64,000 bases of DNA from contig CM067507.1 of NCBI GenBank assembly GCA_034509495.1, positions 7,573,275 to 7,637,274 on the forward strand, written 5' to 3'. Shown piece after piece: positions 22,960-35,210 of this stretch. The notes beneath the pieces are model-generated. The model was not told where the DNA came from, did no database searches, and saw only the letters and a list, made by a program, of their open reading frames with translations. The DNA is from Acestrorhynchus altus. Taxonomy: Eukaryota; Chordata; Actinopteri; Characiformes; Acestrorhynchidae. Made by a program: the position numbers and the translations under genes. How positions within the stretch are numbered: position 1 is the stretch's first letter; each line of letters opens with the position of its first letter.

Positions 22960-23190
22960 GCTCAGACCATAGTACTAATGCTCTAGCACTAAGAGCTGAG
23001 GATTACAGATTTGAATCTCGGGTCATGCTCGAGTCCAAGAGACCAAAATGATTTGTCCTCTCCCTGGATGGGTAGATGTTGGAAGCATTGGGACCATTGC
23101 GTGTAACAGTCTTAATTGGAGGTGTTAACAGTGTAATAGAGTCCTAACAGGGTTGGATAATTAGCACTTTCGACTTGGGATGGGAAAGTG
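22960..23190 (+). repeat. Possible SINE-like fragment
   Basis: GGATTACAGATTTGAATCTC at about 23000 resembles a tRNA-like B box (TTTGAATCTC) with preceding text AGCACTAAGAGCTGAGG. No poly-A or target duplication is seen, and the call is weak. Confidence 0.3.
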
Positions 23191-23199
23191 GGGTGAAAA

Positions 23200-23500
23200 A
23201 AAATTGGTCAGACCAAAAGTGGTGGTCTTTGTCCAAATCAAACTGAGCAATAGCTGAGTGCTTAGGGACATTGTCCTGTTGAAAGATAAACCTTCATCCC
23301 AGTCTGAGGTCCAGAGTCCTCTAGACCAGGTTATCATCAAGGATGTCTTGGAACATCACTGCAGTCATCATTCCCTTCACTGCCACTAGTCTCCCAGTTC
23401 CTGTAGCAGAAAAACATCCCCTCAGCATGATGCTACCACCACCATGCTTCGCTCTAGGAATGGTATGAGCAAAGCATGATGCTGGAAAATGGTTTCCAGT
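23200..23500 (-). mobile_element. Tc1-like transposase fragment
   Basis: The plus-strand text TTGTCCTGTTGAAAGATAAA, CTTCATCCCAGTCTGAGGTC, then CAGCATGATGCTACCACCAC is the reverse complement of the catalytic-domain part of Tc1 transposases (the GGGSIMLW region). It is isolated, short and broken, next to the longer relic at 23643. Confidence 0.65.
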
Positions 23501-23642
23501 ACTGGAAATGTGAAAATTATAGCTTTATCAGTTATCTTTGTTGGTGAATTTAAGTCTTGAGTATTGTACTTTTAGTTAGGGGTCTGGTAGTAATATAGTA
23601 GTATATTAGCAGCATAGTCAACAACATCTCCAATAATAAATA

Positions 23643-24695
23643 CAGTGCATTCAGAAAGTGTTCACAACACTTCACTTTTTGTACATTTTGTCATGTTACA
23701 GCTTTATTCCAGAATAGATTAAATTAATTTTCCCCTCTACAGACAATACCGCTTAATGACACAATGAGAAAATGTTTATATTTGAAAATATAATAATCTA
23801 TATAATAAAACAAAAAATGTGCAGTGAAACCCAAAAGATTCACAAATTTTGCTCAATACTTTGTTACCTTTGGCGTCAAATGCTTTTGCCTCTGATGTTA
23901 CAAGCACACCTGTTTTTGGGACGTTTCTTCCATTCTGCTTTGCAGAACCTCTCAGGCTCTATCGGATTTGATGGGGGAGCGTTGGTGCACAGCCATTTTA
24001 GATATCTCTCTGGACCACTCAAGGACATTCACAGAGTCCTGAAGCCACACCTTTGTTATGTGCTTAGGTTTGTTATCCTGTTGGAACCTGCACTCTGGTG
24101 CAGGTTATCATCAAGAATGTCTCTGTACATTGCTGCAGTCATCTTTCCCTTGACCCTGACTAGTCTCCCAGGTCCTGCTGCAGAAAAAATACCCACAGCA
24201 TGATGCTGCCATCACCATACTGTAGGAATGGTATTGGCTAGGTGATGCGCAGTGACTGGTTTGACATGATGCTTGGCATTCAGTCCAAAAAGTTCAATCT
24301 TTTTGTTTCACTTGGTCTGAGCATCCTTTAAATGTCTTTTGGCAAACTCCAGACAGGTTGTCATGTGCCTTTGACTGAGGAGTGATTTCCATCTGGCCAC
24401 TGTAACTGGTGGAGTGGAGTGCTACAGAATTGGTTGTCCTTCTGGAATGTACTTCTCTCTCCATGGAGCAAAGTTGGAGCACTGTCAGAGTGACCACTGG
24501 GATCTCGGTCACCTCCCTGACTGAGGCCCTTTATCCTCAATCACTCAGTTTGACTGGGCAGCCAGCTCTAGGAAGAGTCCTTGTGGTTCCAAGTTCTTCC
24601 ATTTACAGATGATGAAGGACGCTGTACTCATTGGGACCTTCCCCAGATCTGTTTCTCTATACAGTACTGTCTCTGAGGTCTACAGACAATTCCAT
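23643..24695 (-). mobile_element. Tc1-like element relic, one end preserved
   Basis: The left end CAGTGCATTCAGAAAGTGTT at 23643 follows TA and is a typical fish Tc1 terminus. Inside, reverse-complement transposase text is readable. GTTGGAACCTGCACTCTGG is at about 24082, CCACAGCATGATGCTGCCAT at 24191, and AGTTCAATCTTTTTGTTTCA at 24291. At 24628-24690 the usual upstream part (CTGTCTCTGAGGTCTACAGA) runs into the (TA)n array, and the right terminal repeat is missing. The reading frame is broken throughout. Confidence 0.75.
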
Positions 24696-24699
24696 AGAC

Positions 24700-24703
<4 letters not shown>

Positions 24704-24753
<50 letters not shown>

Positions 24754-24780
24754 TATTATATATATATATATAAATATACA
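24704..24780. repeat. (TA)n microsatellite
   Basis: AT dinucleotide array with a few interruptions. It abuts the truncated Tc1 element and may have grown from, or replaced, its right end. Confidence 0.95.
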
Positions 24781-25563
24781 CAAACCAGCTTGAATGTTGA
24801 CAAAGAAGAAGCCACAACACATAGGCATCAAAAGCTGCTGCTTTTCCATTATAAAACAAAGTAAAAAAGAATGAATGCATGGTATCTACTGCAGAAAAGC
24901 TAAGAATTTCACATTCCACAATGACAGTTATGTTTGGATATGTATGGTTTGGAGTTTAGCATCAGTAGAATAAAGCTTAGGTCAGTTAAGCTATTTCTAT
25001 TTTATTTTTTTCAATAACACAGGGTGTTTGCTGCTTTTCTTGGCTGTATTTCATAGAAATTTCCAGTAAGATTTTTCACATACTTGAAGCATTGATTTTT
25101 GAGATCCTTCACAAGTTTTGCACGACAATTGCAAGAAGCGAGACCTTTCTGGTGATGTCATCACGCAGCCTTGTTATTCTTGTTCATTTGTGTGACCAAT
25201 AGGCTCCTAAGAAGGTGTCTTCATAGAACAGCCTACCAAGGACCTGCTCTACCTCAGCTGCTTCTTAACTGGTAATCAGATCACTGATGGTCTATGATAT
25301 CCAGATTTGAAATGCATGTTAATGCAAGGTGTAAAAATCCTTTTATAGACTTAAATTTTCTTTACAGTGGTGACATGAATGTTTGCATAGAGTGTTTTTG
25401 TATGGAATGCAGATAGTGCTGATTTGGGGTTCTTTGGGTTAGAAAGATGTTTCCTTTCTTATGGCATTACATTTCTAATGTGGTTCATATCACCACCATG
25501 TTCAATAGTACTGGCTCATTTAATTATGCAGAGATTTAGAAGAAGGGAATGGATTGCCCTTTC

Positions 25564-25622
<59 letters not shown>

Positions 25623-25623
25623 A
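25564..25623. repeat. (GAAA)n tetranucleotide array
   Basis: About 15 perfect GAAA units. Confidence 0.97.
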
Positions 25624-26082
25624 ATTCCAGCATTGCTTAGACAAAAGGAGCATGACAACAAAAAGAGTAAGGCATGAAAGGCATAGAGGGAAAGAAGGGA
25701 GAGATTGAGAGAGAGAGGCCCCATCATCACAATGTCTCAGTTAATTAAATATCAAATTAAAGCCCAGATAATTGTCATTTTATCTTTATCATCTTGCTGC
25801 CTTGAGTTGGACTGTGGCCCACTTGGCTGGGCTATGCTCTGTCTAGGGTCAGGGGATGTTAACCAGGCCAGCATTGTGGCAGCATCTGCGTTCATCTGCC
25901 GCTAGTTACTTGCCAGCTGGAGGTTAGCATGGTTGTGAAGCCAAATCAAATAATGAATGCTGTTTGAATGAAAAAGGATGCTTGGGTAGGGTAGCCCAGG
26001 TAGACCAGTAGTCAAAAATAATGTCCACTGCCACTTCCAAAGTGGTAATCGGCCAGTCTCTCTTAGAAGCAAACATTGGTAA

Positions 26083-26084
<2 letters not shown>

Positions 26085-26139
<55 letters not shown>
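26085..26139. repeat. (CT)n microsatellite
   Basis: Uninterrupted CT dinucleotides, running into ATACACACACATG. Confidence 0.97.
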
Positions 26140-26143
<4 letters not shown>

Positions 26144-27038
26144 CACACACATGCTCACACAAACCTTCTCTTTGCCCTCTGCCTTATGCACCATTACATA
26201 ATCATGTCATTATATGTTAGTTCGCCTTCATTCTAGCCCTGCAAGTGAGCTGAGTGTAACTGGTTTCTGGCATTGCGGGAGGCTAGCAAATGCCTAAAAG
26301 ATTCGTTAGAAGACAGAAAAATACCACTTATGTAGGAAAAGCCTTCTCTTGTTCAATCCAGAAATTTGTCTAAATGTGGTGGTACATGAAGAACTGTTGC
26401 CCGGAAATTTAGGCATCTGTGTTAGCTCGCTCAGAGCACGCTCTGAAAATTAACATCAGCAACCGCCTGACTATCATCAGAGTTCTTACAAGCCTGTTCA
26501 CTCAGCAGCAATCTTGGCTAAGACCCCAGGCAGTTTTATTCTGGTCGCACAAGACCAGTCTACTATCTACTTCAGAATCAGAAGGGGCCAATAACTTCTG
26601 ATTCTGAAAAATGTGTTTAAAAACCTTCTGATTTCTTCTGGTCTTTGGTTCAAAAAAGTGCAAGCACTTCATTTTTCACTTTTTAAAATTACTGCAGTAC
26701 ACATGCACAAATTTCCACACCAAGGGAGATGTTTGCTTATTTTTATCTTAGTGTAAGATTTCCCATATACTCACAATACACGCGCTACACCTCTAAATCC
26801 TGTTTCCATCCTGTTGGCATCATCGTCTTATTAGGATCTCTAGGTCTGTTGCACTCTGTGGTTATCAAAAAATATGTTAAACCCATTTTGCTTTTTTTGC
26901 AGCATGCTCTTCAAACCTAGAGTGATTTTTATTAGTTATATTACTTGTATGATTTTGTTACACATATGCTCCTCTTGCATATTAGCAAACATTACTGGTT
27001 CAGTTTGTCACACAGTGCTTTCTCATTAAAATGGAAAG

Positions 27039-27040
<2 letters not shown>

Positions 27041-27088
<48 letters not shown>

Positions 27089-27134
27089 AGTTGAGAGTGC
27101 ATCGGTCTACTCACACACACACACACACACACAC
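27041..27134. repeat. Two (CA)n arrays separated by 24 bp
   Basis: CA repeats at 27041-27087 and 27112-27134, split by GTTGAGAGTGCATCGG-type unique sequence. Confidence 0.96.
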
Positions 27135-28596
27135 TGACTCACACTTGCAACATAATATTAGGCAATAAGTGACATTATTCTAATGCTTACTAGCTTATAG
27201 TATCTTCTATATGGGGGCAACAGATTAAATAAATCAGCTGACTGACCTTTAGCTAAGTGCTGCATCCTCAGTTATTGTTATTATGCATGACAAGCTTTGG
27301 AGAACACCAAGTCAACATTTGCTGAAAAATGTGAGCAAACTGAGACTAGCTAACGAAAGGTTTGCTGCTCTGTCAGCAGCTGTGTCCCAAAATCTGGGCT
27401 TCAGCCAAAGAAGTATACATTTCTCAGTGGTTACCCACGATCCTTCACACATGGAACAAAACCTTTTTCAAAGGTTGTAGAAACAAGTGGTGAGTAGTGA
27501 GAAGGTTTGCATCGAAATCCAATCTACTGTAATTCTTAGTCTTTTTTGTCCACTCTACGAGTGTTTATAAGGTCTAACAAGGTCTGGTCAAACATTTAGC
27601 AAATGCTCATTAAAATGCACAGCACTGTGTGTGGGCTTGAATGTGTACAAATGATATTATACTGCAATATCATACGCATATGTAGTTGTCAAAATGTACG
27701 TGCTGCTGGCCGATTAAAAGTGATTGTAAAAATTAATGTAAATGTATGCTCCCCCTGCTTAATAGTGAGTTAACTAAATTATTTTCATAGGGAAACATTT
27801 TCTTCTTGGGCCTAAATCCAAGCACTCCATTGGGGACACTGCAAACTTCATGCAAGATTTGTCTTTGTAAGTAAGAAAAACAAAACAATTCTTCCTTTAT
27901 GTAATGTAGTTTATTGAGAATAAGCTATTGTTGCGCACAATGAATGTTAAAGAGGCTATACAACAGACATTTCATTAACTTAAATTAATTAACATAAATT
28001 GTTTGGACAGATCTTTACCTTGTTACTAGTGTTTTCTCACTAAATTACCCCTGCAACAGTAATCCAAACTGATATTAGAATGTTTACCAAGTTTCAAGTG
28101 ATTCTGTTTGAAACAATGATGTGCTGGACACTAGCAATAAAATGTGCAATACTGACCATCAGCTAAAAGTCGAATACGTGTGTTTTATTTTTTAAATATA
28201 GTGTATATTTATGGCAATTATGTGCTGTGACCTAAATGGATCCCTATTCCCTCATTAGTATTGTGCTTTATAGGGACGCTTCCTCATCAGAAACACGTAT
28301 CAGCACCAGTCACATCAACAAACGTGTCTTAGGGTGTCTGAGCCATGTGTTACATTACATACACACACACAAACTGATTCTGAATTAAAGTTAGAAAAGC
28401 TCTGTACTCTTCAAGATATAACCCTTGATTGTTGCTTGCAAACATAATCCTCCCATTAATGAACTAATGTTACATGAGAAAACATCTGAACTTCACAACG
28501 TCCACCTGCTCGTAACTATCACTGGTTTAGTGGCAATATGAGCAAACTCTATCAGCTCCATTCGTTCCGCTGTGTTGTTTAGTACTGAGACTCAGA

Positions 28597-28632
28597 CCCT
28601 AAACCCTAACCCTAAACCCTAAACCCTAACCC
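28597..28632. repeat. Telomere-like CCCTAA/CCCTAAA block
   Basis: 36 bp made only of CCCTAAA and CCCTAA units in the order 7-6-7-7-6, ending CCC. Vertebrate telomeres use the six-base unit. The block is interstitial and too short to be a telomere. Confidence 0.9.
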
Positions 28633-28879
28633 AAGTGTCCAAATCGTAAAGTGAAATTCCAAAATGGATTTAAGGGCAATATAATGTCCCACAATTCACC
28701 TGTAATTTATAGTAAACATCATAACTCACTTCATGGGCTGAATATAGACCAGTGTGCAACTGTGAGTCTTGTTACTAATCAACACAGTGGAACAAATGGA
28801 GCTGACTGTGTTTGCTCATACAACCACTAAGTCTGAGGGTGGTGTGCATAACAGACAAGGCGGGATAGCGTAAGTACTT

Positions 28880-29160
28880 GCAGCGTTTGTGGATTTAATA
28901 TACATTGAACAGGTTACACAAACAGGTGGACAAATTCATGAACAACAACACTAACCATCATCACAACAATAGCATAGACAATTGGACTGACAAGGATGGA
29001 CTGAAACAGAAGGACTTCAATAAAAGACATGATTACAGACACCTGGACTTGATGACAACTGAAACACAGATGGGAATGGGCGGAGACAGGAAATGCATGA
29101 GCTGAGATGCATGAGGGGAGATGAGACAGGAGATGACCAGGACAGGTAAGTGACAATAAG
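28880..29160. repeat. Purine-rich dispersed repeat segment (unclassified)
   Basis: A-rich text with GACAGGAAATGCATGAG and GGAGACAGG-like phrases. Similar-looking segments occur at about 48640-48920 and 51150-51400. From memory such text flanks LTR-type elements in fish, but no LTR, primer-binding site or protein is visible here. Confidence 0.3.
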
Positions 29161-30879
29161 CCAGTGATAGTTACAAGCCACTGGATGCTGTGCAGTTCAG
29201 ATTTTTCCTGTTATGTAAATTTTTTAATGGGTTGATTATGATTGTAAGCAATATATTCCAGGATTCCTCCATGAACAGCACAGAGTTTTACTAACTGTAA
29301 TTCAGAATTTCCATTGCTGATGAGGAAGTGTTCCTAACATTACTTCGTGAACGAAATAGTCTGTCCCTGTATAGCACATATTCAGCTCACGTAGTGAGCT
29401 ACAATTGTTTACTATACATTACCAGTGAAGTGTGGCAGATAATAGTGTCCTCAAAAGCATGTATGAATTCCACTTTATGATTTGGACACTCAGAGGAAAA
29501 TGGCTAATATACTCATTAATGCCCTGTAATGTAACTAGGGATCCATGTCACAGCCTAGGTTTTTAAAAACTGTAAAATTCATCCACATTCCATTGTGGAG
29601 TATGAAATAAATGTCCCCTTCTTTCTCTCTGTTTATCCGTATGTCTATAATAGTTTGAGATGCTTGCGAGTATTAACCATAGCTTTTCATTTTAATTGTA
29701 GACGACTGATTGTTGTATCACTGTCATCTCGTATTTCGAGTGAAAATACAGAATCATCTGCATCCTTCTGCAGTTGGTCTAAATGACACGACCTTTTCAG
29801 ATTGAGCCCCATCCTACCCATGAAACAGTCTAGACTGAGGCCATGGCCATAATGGCCTCCTTCCCTCATCTCTAATACTACACATTATGACTCAAGTTAT
29901 TTGACTCCCGACTTCATTTCTTTCTTTCTTTTCCTCTGCCCCCCACCTTGTTTCATCACTGGCTGTGGGCAGCTTGAGGAGCGGGCAGTGGACCTGCGGG
30001 CAGCATCCGCACGCCGCTGACTCAGAGGGGCCTTGCCCTTGACCACGGCTGTAACACAATGTGCACAGCAGAGATGGAGAGACTCTCCATGCCACAGCTC
30101 CCCCACTCCCCTCATCTGCCCTCTATGCCATGAGGGGAGAACAACAACGCCCCCAAGTTAGTCCCAAAGGCCGGAGAAGCGCATTCCAGTTGCGTTCGTG
30201 TGCCTGGAAAAAATATCCATGAGGGTGAATCGCTAACTTGTAATTTGATTTTACTTGAAAGCAAACATAATGCAGAGATCAGACCCAGGGCAGTGCCAGA
30301 GAGAGGACATGATAAAGGCTTGGTTGTGTGTGTGTGTGCGTGCGTGTATGTGTGTGACTTTACGAAGTCTCTAGTGTGTTACTACCTAGTTTCTGAGCAT
30401 ATTTGTACTTTGGATTTACTGGATTTTTGGACTCTTGTTCTGCCCTCTGATATTTGATTTGCTGTGGATTTTGACCCTCGACTGTCCTTGACTATCCTTT
30501 TGACTTGTGATTACTGGGTTCAATAAATATCTCTACTTGCACCTGCATGCAGAATCATAACCCAACCAAACCTGTGCTTGTGTAACCTGCATATCACCAC
30601 TGACCTTCAGAAACATTGCACATTTTGACATAATGTGAATCTGACAGTTGTTATTCACTGTGATTTTTTTTCTTGAATTCTGTGACGGACCAATAGAAAT
30701 ACTCCATTTTTTTCTCCTGTAAAGTTGCTGTTTTGGAATTACAAGGTTTTTAGTGTGACAGTGTTGTCATAAATACCTGTACTCAACACAATGCTTTCCA
30801 ACTAATCGGCTTGTTTATTTATACTTATAATATTACATATCATGTTTCTTGGGGAAAGAACAGTCTCTACTGTTTATTG
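29161..30879. other. No gene seen
   Basis: About 1.7 kb. A GC-richer patch at about 29940-30200 has no sustained coding frame. The AATAAATATC at about 30520 follows TTGACTTGTGATTACTGGG, which could be an old retroelement tail, but this is not firm. Confidence 0.4.
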
Positions 30880-31095
30880 TGGTGCTTGAAAGTTTGTGAA
30901 TCCCTGAGATCTTTCCATATTTCTGCACAAATTTAACCAAAACCTTTCACACAAGTGATAAATGTTTAAAAAGAGGACCAAATAAAAATAATTTAGACAA
31001 AAATATTAGCCTCTCATTAGGTCATTTATTTATTGAGGGCAATTATACAGTATCACATATGTAGGTGGCAAATGGATGTGAACCTTTGCTTTCAG
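30880..31095 (-). mobile_element. Tc1-like terminal-region fragment
   Basis: The text GTGGTGCTTGAAAGTTTGTG (about 30878), ATTTCTGCACAAATTTAACC and TGTGAACCTTTGCTTTCAGT (about 31077) follows the end region of a fish Tc1 family. The transposase coding part is not recognisable beyond it. Confidence 0.6.
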
Positions 31096-31484
31096 TAAAT
31101 CGTTGAACCCAAAAGGGATCAATAGGAATTAGTGTTAAATTAAGGGTCACATTATAGGGCTCTGAGAAGCAGATTTGCCATATTGATACTGTGCTCACCA
31201 TATTGGTTGTGTGGAAAGTACTAGGGCATGGTGTTTGTGGCAGTAGATAGAAGAAGGCACACACCAGCAACATAAATGATCTGCATGACCTACACAAACC
31301 ACGGAGAGGGAGAACTGACAGATTGGTCGACATGCATGGAGTGACCAAACAGCCATGCCTGCAGGCAGTCAATGAACAGTAATCCCTCCAATGAGCATTA
31401 ACATTGAGTTGCACATGTAGAAAATACATATCTATGACTCCATATCCATGTCTATGAGATTATATAAAAAACAAGTCATGTGTG

Positions 31485-31605
31485 TGTCAGAGAGAGAGAG
31501 AGAGAGAGAGAGAGCACAGAGCAGTGTTGACACCTAATTCACAGTGTGCTGCCTAATTGAATACACATGGTACTGTCTACAGAAGTGAATGTGCATCCTA
31601 GTGTG

Positions 31606-31664
<59 letters not shown>

Positions 31665-31810
31665 ATATTTGTGTGATTGTGTATGTGTAACAAAATGGGA
31701 GGTATAGAAAAATGCAGAATAAACTTATTAGTGAATCTGTTTAGTCAGTCGTGTGACTGTGTGTCATGAGTGAGTGGTTATATGTTTCGAGTGAGTGAGT
31801 GAGTGAGTGT

Positions 31811-31843
<33 letters not shown>
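31485..31843. repeat. Cluster of GA and GT microsatellites
   Basis: (GA)n at about 31489-31514, (GT)n at 31609-31664, then (GAGT)n merging into (GT)n at 31789-31843. Unique sequence lies between them. Confidence 0.93.
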
Positions 31844-31846
<3 letters not shown>

Positions 31847-31957
31847 ATGCTGGCTAAAACTGGAAGAACAGCACAGCAGAGCTGGTAACATCAGAATAAG
31901 CAGCTGTCTGCTCCTTTCAGCATCACACACAGCACAGTGCTGACACCCAGAGTGCTC

Positions 31958-32160
31958 AACACTCACAGTTCACCCTTTCTTTACACGTTCACCCATTTTT
32001 CACCCATTATTCACCCACAGTTCACACATTCTTTACACATTCACACATTCATTACTGTTCACCCATTCTTTACACGTTCACACATTCTTCACAGTTCAAC
32101 CACTTTTTACACATTCACCAATTCTTCCACCATTCTGAACAATTCACCCATTTTCACTCA
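31958..32160. repeat. Imperfect TTCACCCATTCT-type minisatellite
   Basis: About 200 bp of variants of TTCACCCATT, TTCACACATTC and TTTACACGTTCACC, about 12-15 bp per unit, highly degenerate. It generates a spurious 116-codon frame. Confidence 0.8.
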
Positions 32161-32648
32161 TTCCTTTCTGAACGTGTATTTGCAGGTTGTGGCCAAAGAG
32201 TTTCTTATTTTTTCAGTCCACATTTTCCAAAACTCATCTAGATGTCTTCAATCACTGAGTTTTGTAATAAGGGCAGAACAGTTGTAGAGGTGGTCTTCTC
32301 ATGAAATACTGCACCCTTTTTTCCAAGCATACCCTTGTTCACTGGGGCCAAATAATTTTGTTATAACTTCGTAATTCCACAGGACCTGATTCTTGGTTTT
32401 GCCTTAATAGACATATTTCTCATTTCTAGCAATCTTGCATATTTTTCTTTTCCTCAAGCAAGTGTCTTAAAGCTAGAAAAGATCCCCAACTGTAAAGAAA
32501 CAAACATAAAAATACAGGCAAATACAGAAGTAAACTTCAGAATGTTTTGACATTTTTATTAGCTTGGTGAACTGGATTTGAAGAACTGAGCAATGAGAAA
32601 CAAAAGAGTCGTATACTTGCCTCCTCCTGAACTTAGCACTGCGCACAC

Positions 32649-32680
32649 ACTCACTCACTCACTCACTCACTCACTCACTC
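32649..32680. repeat. (CACT)n array
   Basis: Eight tandem ACTC units. Confidence 0.95.
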
Positions 32681-33359
32681 ATGCAGAAACCTGTGGGAAG
32701 TCAACTCACGACACCGGGATCAAAAAATGAAATCTTAACCTCTTTTCCGTGTGTGTGTGTGTGTAGTGATTTTTCCACCCACCACAGTGAAGGATGTGTC
32801 AGAGATGGTTTGTTCTGTGTGAACTGTTTGGAAGCGATCCCAAGGAGCTACTTCTGAAAGGCTCAGCACCCAAACCGACATGCTAGTGTTGCCATCAAAC
32901 CCACACTTACACACATGTCCACACCATTATGCTGCAGTCTTCATTCTTTTAACCTCCAAATCTGCAAACATACACGCAAGCAAGAGTACAATATAGCCTA
33001 CCAGCCACACACCATATCGGTTTTGACAGCTGCTCCAAATTTGGGGATTTTAAGCCTAGTCTTTTGACTAGTTGAACCATCTTTGGCACAGATTTAAACT
33101 ACAGCAGTGCCCCTGTGTACATTTCTGAATTTGAGCATTTTGTAGTAGTATATAAATTAATACATGGCAGGAAAATTCACATGACATGTCACATCTGTTT
33201 GCTTCAAACACCAAATGTAATATTTATTATAGTACATTTTCCTCCGTGTTAGGCAACCCATATTTTAGCCCAAACATTTGTGGGTGCAGCTCATTAGCCA
33301 AACATATTTGCATTCCATCATTTAGTCAAATGTTCTTAGACTTCAATATTTAGACAACA
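32681..33359. other. No gene seen
   Basis: About 0.7 kb without recognisable coding sequence or mobile element. Confidence 0.4.
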
Positions 33360-33740
33360 GTATCAGAATAAAACTAACACCTTTGCAAACACAACCTAGT
33401 GACCACTTAGCAACATCACAGCGACCACCCAAGATACTATGGCAACACCAAAGCAAACATCTAGCAATTGCTTAGGAACCACTTAGAAACATCATAGCAA
33501 CCAGGTAGCAACCACTTACCAACGCCACAGTAAACCCCTGGGATACCATAACAACTACACTAGTAACTATTAAATAAACCACTCATAGCACTACATCATA
33601 GCAATCACCTTGAAACCACTTATCAGTGCCATAGTAATCAATACCACAGCACCACCTAGAAATACCAGAGCAACCACCTAACAAACACTTATCCATAACA
33701 ACTAGCAGCCACTTAGTAACATGTACATACATTTTAGCCT
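33360..33740. repeat. Degenerate AGCAACCACTTAGCAACA minisatellite
   Basis: Tandem but eroded units built on AACCACTTAGCAACATCA and CATAGCAACCA, roughly 20-25 bp apart, over 380 bp. The same vocabulary appears near 51600-51720, indicating a dispersed satellite-like family. Confidence 0.75.
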
Positions 33741-34146
33741 AAAGCCTGTGGACACAACTCTATCTACCAAACATCCAAAGGCCCAAAACCCACAAGACAA
33801 GACCAGGTTTTCAGAATCACAGCAAGTTTTTGAACAAACTCAAAATACAAAATTTTTAAACCCATGATACTCCCTGAGGCCACCACTATCAAAAGTTTTG
33901 TAGTTTAATAAGACAACAGTCCAAAACACGAGTAGCTCTAACTCACCGGAGTTTAGAAATAAGAATTTTAAACTTTTAGAATGGCATAGTCCCAACGTAA
34001 ACCCTTTAGAATGTAGTAGAATCCTTTTGTTGTGGTAGGATCTTAAACAGTTGTTCTTCAAGAGGCAGTGGGTCAAAATTCCTGTATTGTGGGACATTAA
34101 ATAACAATTGTACAAAGTATTTGTAGTTATTGCTGATAGCAGGGTG

Positions 34147-34175
34147 CAACCAACCAACCAACCAACCAACCAACC
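34147..34175. repeat. (CAAC)n array
   Basis: Seven tandem CAAC units. Confidence 0.95.
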
Positions 34176-35073
34176 ATATTGAAAGAGAACCCAGTCACTG
34201 ACTCACACAGATGAATGTATTGTGAATAAATACATTACATCTCTGTCATGCTGTTGTATTCATGTTTTAAAATTTAATGTTATTTTACATTCAGTCTTTG
34301 AAATGCAAAGAAATATAGAGGTCATACTGGGGGCACATTTTCACATTTCGGTTGCACGATAGTGTACAAAACATTAATTTCATGTCACATTTGATTATGT
34401 AGACACATAATACTGAATCAGCAGGGACCCAATATAGCACAATCTTGCCTGGGGTGGGTCCTTTTGCTGACTGTGTTACAGAATGACCATGTTTGGTAAC
34501 ATGGCGGCAGTAGTGTGATTTGGGGATGCTTTACTGTATCAGTTCTTCTCACTATCAGACAACTGTCCAAGCGAATGTCAGGTCAGTCGTTCATTTACCT
34601 TTTCGCTCCCCTTCACGTGGATGAAAACATCAAGTTACCTCAAGGTTGCCATAGATTGCAATAGATTGCCAGTCGATGAAATGGGATACAGTGATGTATA
34701 GGGTTCTCCTACAGATAAGAAAACATGATGTACACAATTAGGTTCTTTTCTAATGGAAAAAAGATGCACGCCCCCTCAGCAGACTTTCCCAAAGTAGATC
34801 ATGTGTTTAGAGTTGAGGGTCCCATTAACCAAATACTTTTGATAATATTTTGAATTTACCTTTCAACCCTACTTGCCAACCCTCTGCCAACAAATCTGCA
34901 ATTTGGCAAAGGGCCAATATGTTAGGCTAATATCCAGATTGTATTTATTTGTGTTTTGTAATCTCATCTGCACTGCCCTTAATATACACTTTATGTAAGA
35001 TTAGATTATGTCAGGTTTTTGATAGTGACAAGCTACAAATTGTTTGTTGAGTGATGTCACAGAATGCCCACCA
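34176..35073. other. No gene seen
   Basis: About 0.9 kb of unremarkable AT-rich DNA. Confidence 0.4.
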
Positions 35074-35210
35074 GCCAAGCTCCTGGAGAGCTATCTTCCT
35101 GCAGGTTTCAACTCCAATCCAAATCTAACACACCCCATTCAGCCAAACAGGAAATTCAGAAGGCAGTACTTAGTTGGATCTGGTGGGGTGGATTAGGGTT
35201 GAATCTAAAT
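35074..35210. mobile_element. MITE/SINE-like short dispersed repeat
   Basis: AGCTCCTGGAGAGCTATCTT, CCTGCAGGTTTCAACTCCA and CTAACACACCCCATTCAGCC form a recognisable short fish repeat. Partial copies are at about 49031-49125 and 63905-63960. Coding capacity is nil. Confidence 0.55.

Larger units (their letters stand above)
24781..28596. other. Gene-poor stretch with simple repeats
   Basis: About 3.8 kb. No convincing exon. It holds (GAAA)n at 25564-25623, (CT)n at 26085-26139 and (CA)n arrays at 27041-27087 and 27112-27134. Open frames here are created by these arrays or are short. Confidence 0.5.

Noticed and set aside
28880..29160. LTR retrotransposon or endogenous retrovirus
   Set aside because: No paired LTRs, primer-binding site, gag, protease, integrase or envelope text is present. 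Only purine-rich repeat-like sequence is visible.
31043..31429. 128-codon minus-strand frame
   Set aside because: It overlaps a Tc1 terminal fragment and has no coherent protein motif.
33360..33740. CRISPR-like regular repeats
   Set aside because: Units are degenerate and contiguous, with no unique spacers of fixed length. The genome is eukaryotic.
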